This document shows positions 57,529 through 64,000 of a stretch of 64,000 nucleotides of DNA, in pieces. The notes under the pieces were generated by a model. It was not told the origin of the DNA. It did not search any database and worked only from the letters and a program-made list of their open reading frames with translations. A program made the translations under genes and the position numbers. The stretch covers positions 13,693,974 to 13,757,973 of the forward strand of contig OY482862.1 in NCBI GenBank assembly GCA_960531495.1. Direction: 5' to 3'. The first letter of the stretch is position 1. Every line of letters begins with the position of its first letter. The DNA comes from Zeus faber (lineage: Eukaryota > Chordata > Actinopteri > Zeiformes > Zeidae).

Positions 57529-59142
57529 CTGTGAATCTAGGAAAAGTTTGAGTATCAGCCATGGTTGAACGCAAACAAAACAGCTCTCTCCAAAAGTGTG
57601 CGGTGAGTCAGCCTGCTTCAGAGAGACACAGGTCTGGGTTCTGTCTTCCTCTACTTCTTATCAGAATCAGAATCCTCCCCCGACCTCCTTCCATTGTCCC
57701 CGTCCGTGCAGGTACTCTACAGTACATGCATAACAATGGATGCTGGTATTGGTCTGTTATGACTTGAAACAAAGCACTCACACACCGGAACACTCATAAG
57801 CTTGGACGTTCTGATGCTGCAGAAAGGGTTCAGTGTGTAGAAGCCCCAGAAAAACAGTAAAGGCATAAAGATAAGAAACTGAGGAATCACAGCTGGTTTG
57901 CTGCAAGTGGTTGGACAAAACTAACCAAATAGGTCTTTGGTAAATTATTTTGTAATCATGAAGAATCCTGGATGTAAACAGGGTTCTTGAAAATCAGTCC
58001 ATTTCCACAAAGCATGCTTTTCCCGACAACAAATGATATAAAACCTAATACTTAAATCCAATGTGTCCAAAGCACTGAACAATACAAAAAGGAAGTTCCC
58101 AATGCAACATAAATTTGAGAATATGTGCTGCAATTTCACTGACAATTCCATAAACTGGCGGATTGTGAGTTTTGGTCCTTTTCAAAGTTCATTCTAGTTT
58201 GTAGATGTTTTTTTCCGCCTCAACGTGAATGTAAACGTGTCCTGACGATGTGCGAATGGATCCTCATTCTTGGCCTTGAGAGTCTCGGTATCGGACGCCA
58301 GTCTCTTTCTGTTAAGCTACTGTTTGTTTTATCCGGCCCGTCTGCATTCCACTGGGTCTTTGTGAAGAAAATTTCTATGTATTGGTGGATTATTTTGTTG
58401 GCACAAATACTCTTGGATGAAGACAGGCTCTTGAAAAACAGCCAACAATACACAGTATACCTTTCCAAGGCACCCTAAATGCTTTGTTAATGACAATGAC
58501 GACAAATAGTGTATAAACATTCTGTAATATACTTTAATAGAGATCCCAGTTTAATTCCTATTCAAGTTGTCTGAGAAGCATCTTCTCAAAACCCCGAGGC
58601 CTAAGAAAACAAGAAAGAACTAAAAAGAGAAAAATAAAAACAAGATGATACAACAAATATGCAGAAAAATGCCTTGAAGCGAAGGGAAAACTGTCAGATA
58701 AGTTATCGAACTTAGAAATAAGCGCATAACTCATCAAACAATGCAGTCCTGCATTCGGGACCCAGTAATTGGATGCATCAAGGGTTTGGTCATACAATTT
58801 CAACAAAAGAAAAAAAATCCTACTTGCCATTATATAAATCCAGTTGTAAATTATAACAAAAAAATGCACTTCCTTGTGTGCCAGTGCAATGTGTGAGTAA
58901 AATAAAAACAAAAGCAAATATTAAAATAACAACTTGCATGAAAACCCAAAAATAAATTTGGTTTTAATCAAGCAAGATCTAAAGGTGACTTTAAATGTAT
59001 CTTTATCAAGTACATTAATTTTAGTAAGTAAATGTAAACATCATGGAATAAACAGGGCTCATTAGTGACTGTGGTACATTTGATCATTTTACACATCAAA
59101 ACAACATGGGGGCGCTGGGAGGGTGGAGGAGGCTCGGCTCCA
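57529..59142. other. asb11 5' side / piga 3' side
   Basis: About 1.6 kb between asb11 and piga, both on the minus strand. It should hold the asb11 promoter, its missing N-terminal exon and the piga 3' UTR. No exon could be assigned with confidence and no large repeat was seen. Confidence 0.5.
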
Positions 59143-62805
<3,663 letters not shown>

Positions 62806-63440
62806 TGTAGATTTTTTGGACTTTGTTGGTCTCTCATGCAGCAAGTCTCAAACATACGACTGAAAGATTATTTAAAAGCACTGACAATTAGTTGGAATGT
62901 TTATATTTTATATGTTTTTAGACTGTTCAGCATTCTTTTTTTAATTCTACTCATTTGTCTGCACAAAAATGCGCCGTCTATTACCAAGACACATTCCTTG
63001 AAATAAAAATTGACATGAAAATGTACTTGGCCTTATAAACAGAATACATTGTACCTATGTAACATTATTTATGATTCCATGTCAGACTTCTGAAAAATAA
63101 TCGTGTGAACAATGACCTGCTGTGGTTCCAAGTGTAAGTACTGACGCCATACTCGCATATTTATAATCTGTCACTACTCGTACAACTCGTTTACTCCTTG
63201 GACGCTTCCATCATGACGTTAATAATTGGTGTAATTCGTTGGGCTTACCGTCTTTAAATATTTAGCACCTTTCCAGTGAGTGAAAAACCACAATATGCAC
63301 ATAGCGCATATGTGTAGTAGCATAGCTGTTAGCGTAATAGCCCAGCTAACTATTTGGATCAACCACTTCCTGGTTTTGGATCACTTCCCGGTATGAAGCG
63401 TGACGTCCGAACCCAGTCAGCCAATCACTAAAACAAGCGC
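62806..63440 (-). promoter_or_regulatory. piga upstream region
   Basis: A/T-rich DNA upstream of the piga start with no CpG island. A GCCAATCA (CCAAT-type) box lies at 63419-63426 on the plus strand. The 5' UTR extent and start site are not visible in sequence. Confidence 0.35.
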
Positions 63441-63454
63441 AGCGATGCATGAAA

Positions 63455-64000
63455 GTAATGTAATAAAATAGAATAGCTTTGTTGTAATTGTACAAGTACA
63501 ACGAAAATAATTCTGCAGCTTCCGTAATCGATGCTATTAAAAGAAAAAAAAACAAAAACAGTAAATAGATAAAATGGAACAATAAATAACAAACCAGTTA
63601 TTACTAGCAGCAAAGCCAGTATAGTACAGTAGGGCAATGTAGATATGGATTATTCATAAAAACACAAAGTGGATGATGTGTTAATGCCTGACAACTGAGG
63701 TTATTAACAGAAAATCCGGATAGTAACACAAAATGATGGAGAGTGGACCGCTATGTAGCTGTATAGTTTATTTGCTGCACAGTGCAGTATGCGTGTGCAT
63801 GTGCAGTCAGTTGTGACAGGCATTTATCGGAGCAGTCAGCCAGTTTATGGGGGTGGACCGATTAAGAGCAGATATGGCTCTGGGGCAGAAGCTATTTCTC
63901 CGCTCGGAGGCGCGGGCGTAGAAGGCCTTGAACGTCTGCCAAATGTAAGGAGTTAAAACAAGCATGAGTTTGTGATGACCTTACAGATGCTGGCAGCTTT
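63455..64000 (+). mobile_element. Interspersed teleost repeat, cut by the window edge
   Basis: It begins aatagctttgttgtaattgt, then acaagtacaacgaaaataat. It later has gattaagagcagatatggct and ggggcagaagctatttctcc. These phrases recur widely in teleost genomes. I cannot assign the class from this part. Confidence 0.5.

Overview
The window is vertebrate nuclear DNA, almost certainly from a ray-finned fish. Genes are split by short introns, coding exons are rich in G and C at third codon positions, and the non-coding DNA is full of (CA)n/(GT)n runs. The mobile elements are of teleost type: Tc1-like transposons, L2-like and RTE-like LINE pieces and a tRNA-derived SINE. I cannot name the species. 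There are no bacterial features, operons or CRISPR arrays.

Layout from left to right: the 3' end of srpx (+, exons 21-1820); sytl5 complete on the minus strand (17994 down to 4212, 17 coding exons whose phases all agree, 749 aa); a CpG-rich, repeat-rich stretch without a proven gene (18-32 kb); dynlt3 (+, 5 exons, 32437-34682, 115 aa); xk (minus, 3 coding exons, 43412-38713, 473 aa); a decayed lancl3 remnant (minus, 47376-46763); asb11 (minus, 57528-51603, N-terminal exon not found); and piga (minus, 6 coding exons, 62805-59143, 494 aa). A common teleost repeat fills the right edge.

SRPX, SYTL5, DYNLT3, XK and LANCL3 are neighbours in human Xp21.1-p11.4. ASB11 and PIGA are neighbours in human Xp22.2. 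Here the two blocks touch, and CYBB, which sits between XK and DYNLT3 in human, is absent. The genes share no pathway: secreted sushi protein, Rab27 effector, dynein light chain, membrane scramblase-type protein, Cul5 ligase adaptor and GPI-anchor glycosyltransferase. What joins them is ancient synteny.

The points most worth checking are the lancl3 pseudogene (nonsense codon, frameshift, loss of the second zinc-motif exon), a near-synonymous copy of the XK C-terminal tail motif inside xk intron 1, a GC-AG intron in piga, an orphan GC-rich exon at 30.4 kb, a perfect 25-bp hairpin at 28.06 kb, a G25 tract held between inverted arms at 25.07 kb, and (TG)n runs placed directly before several splice acceptors.
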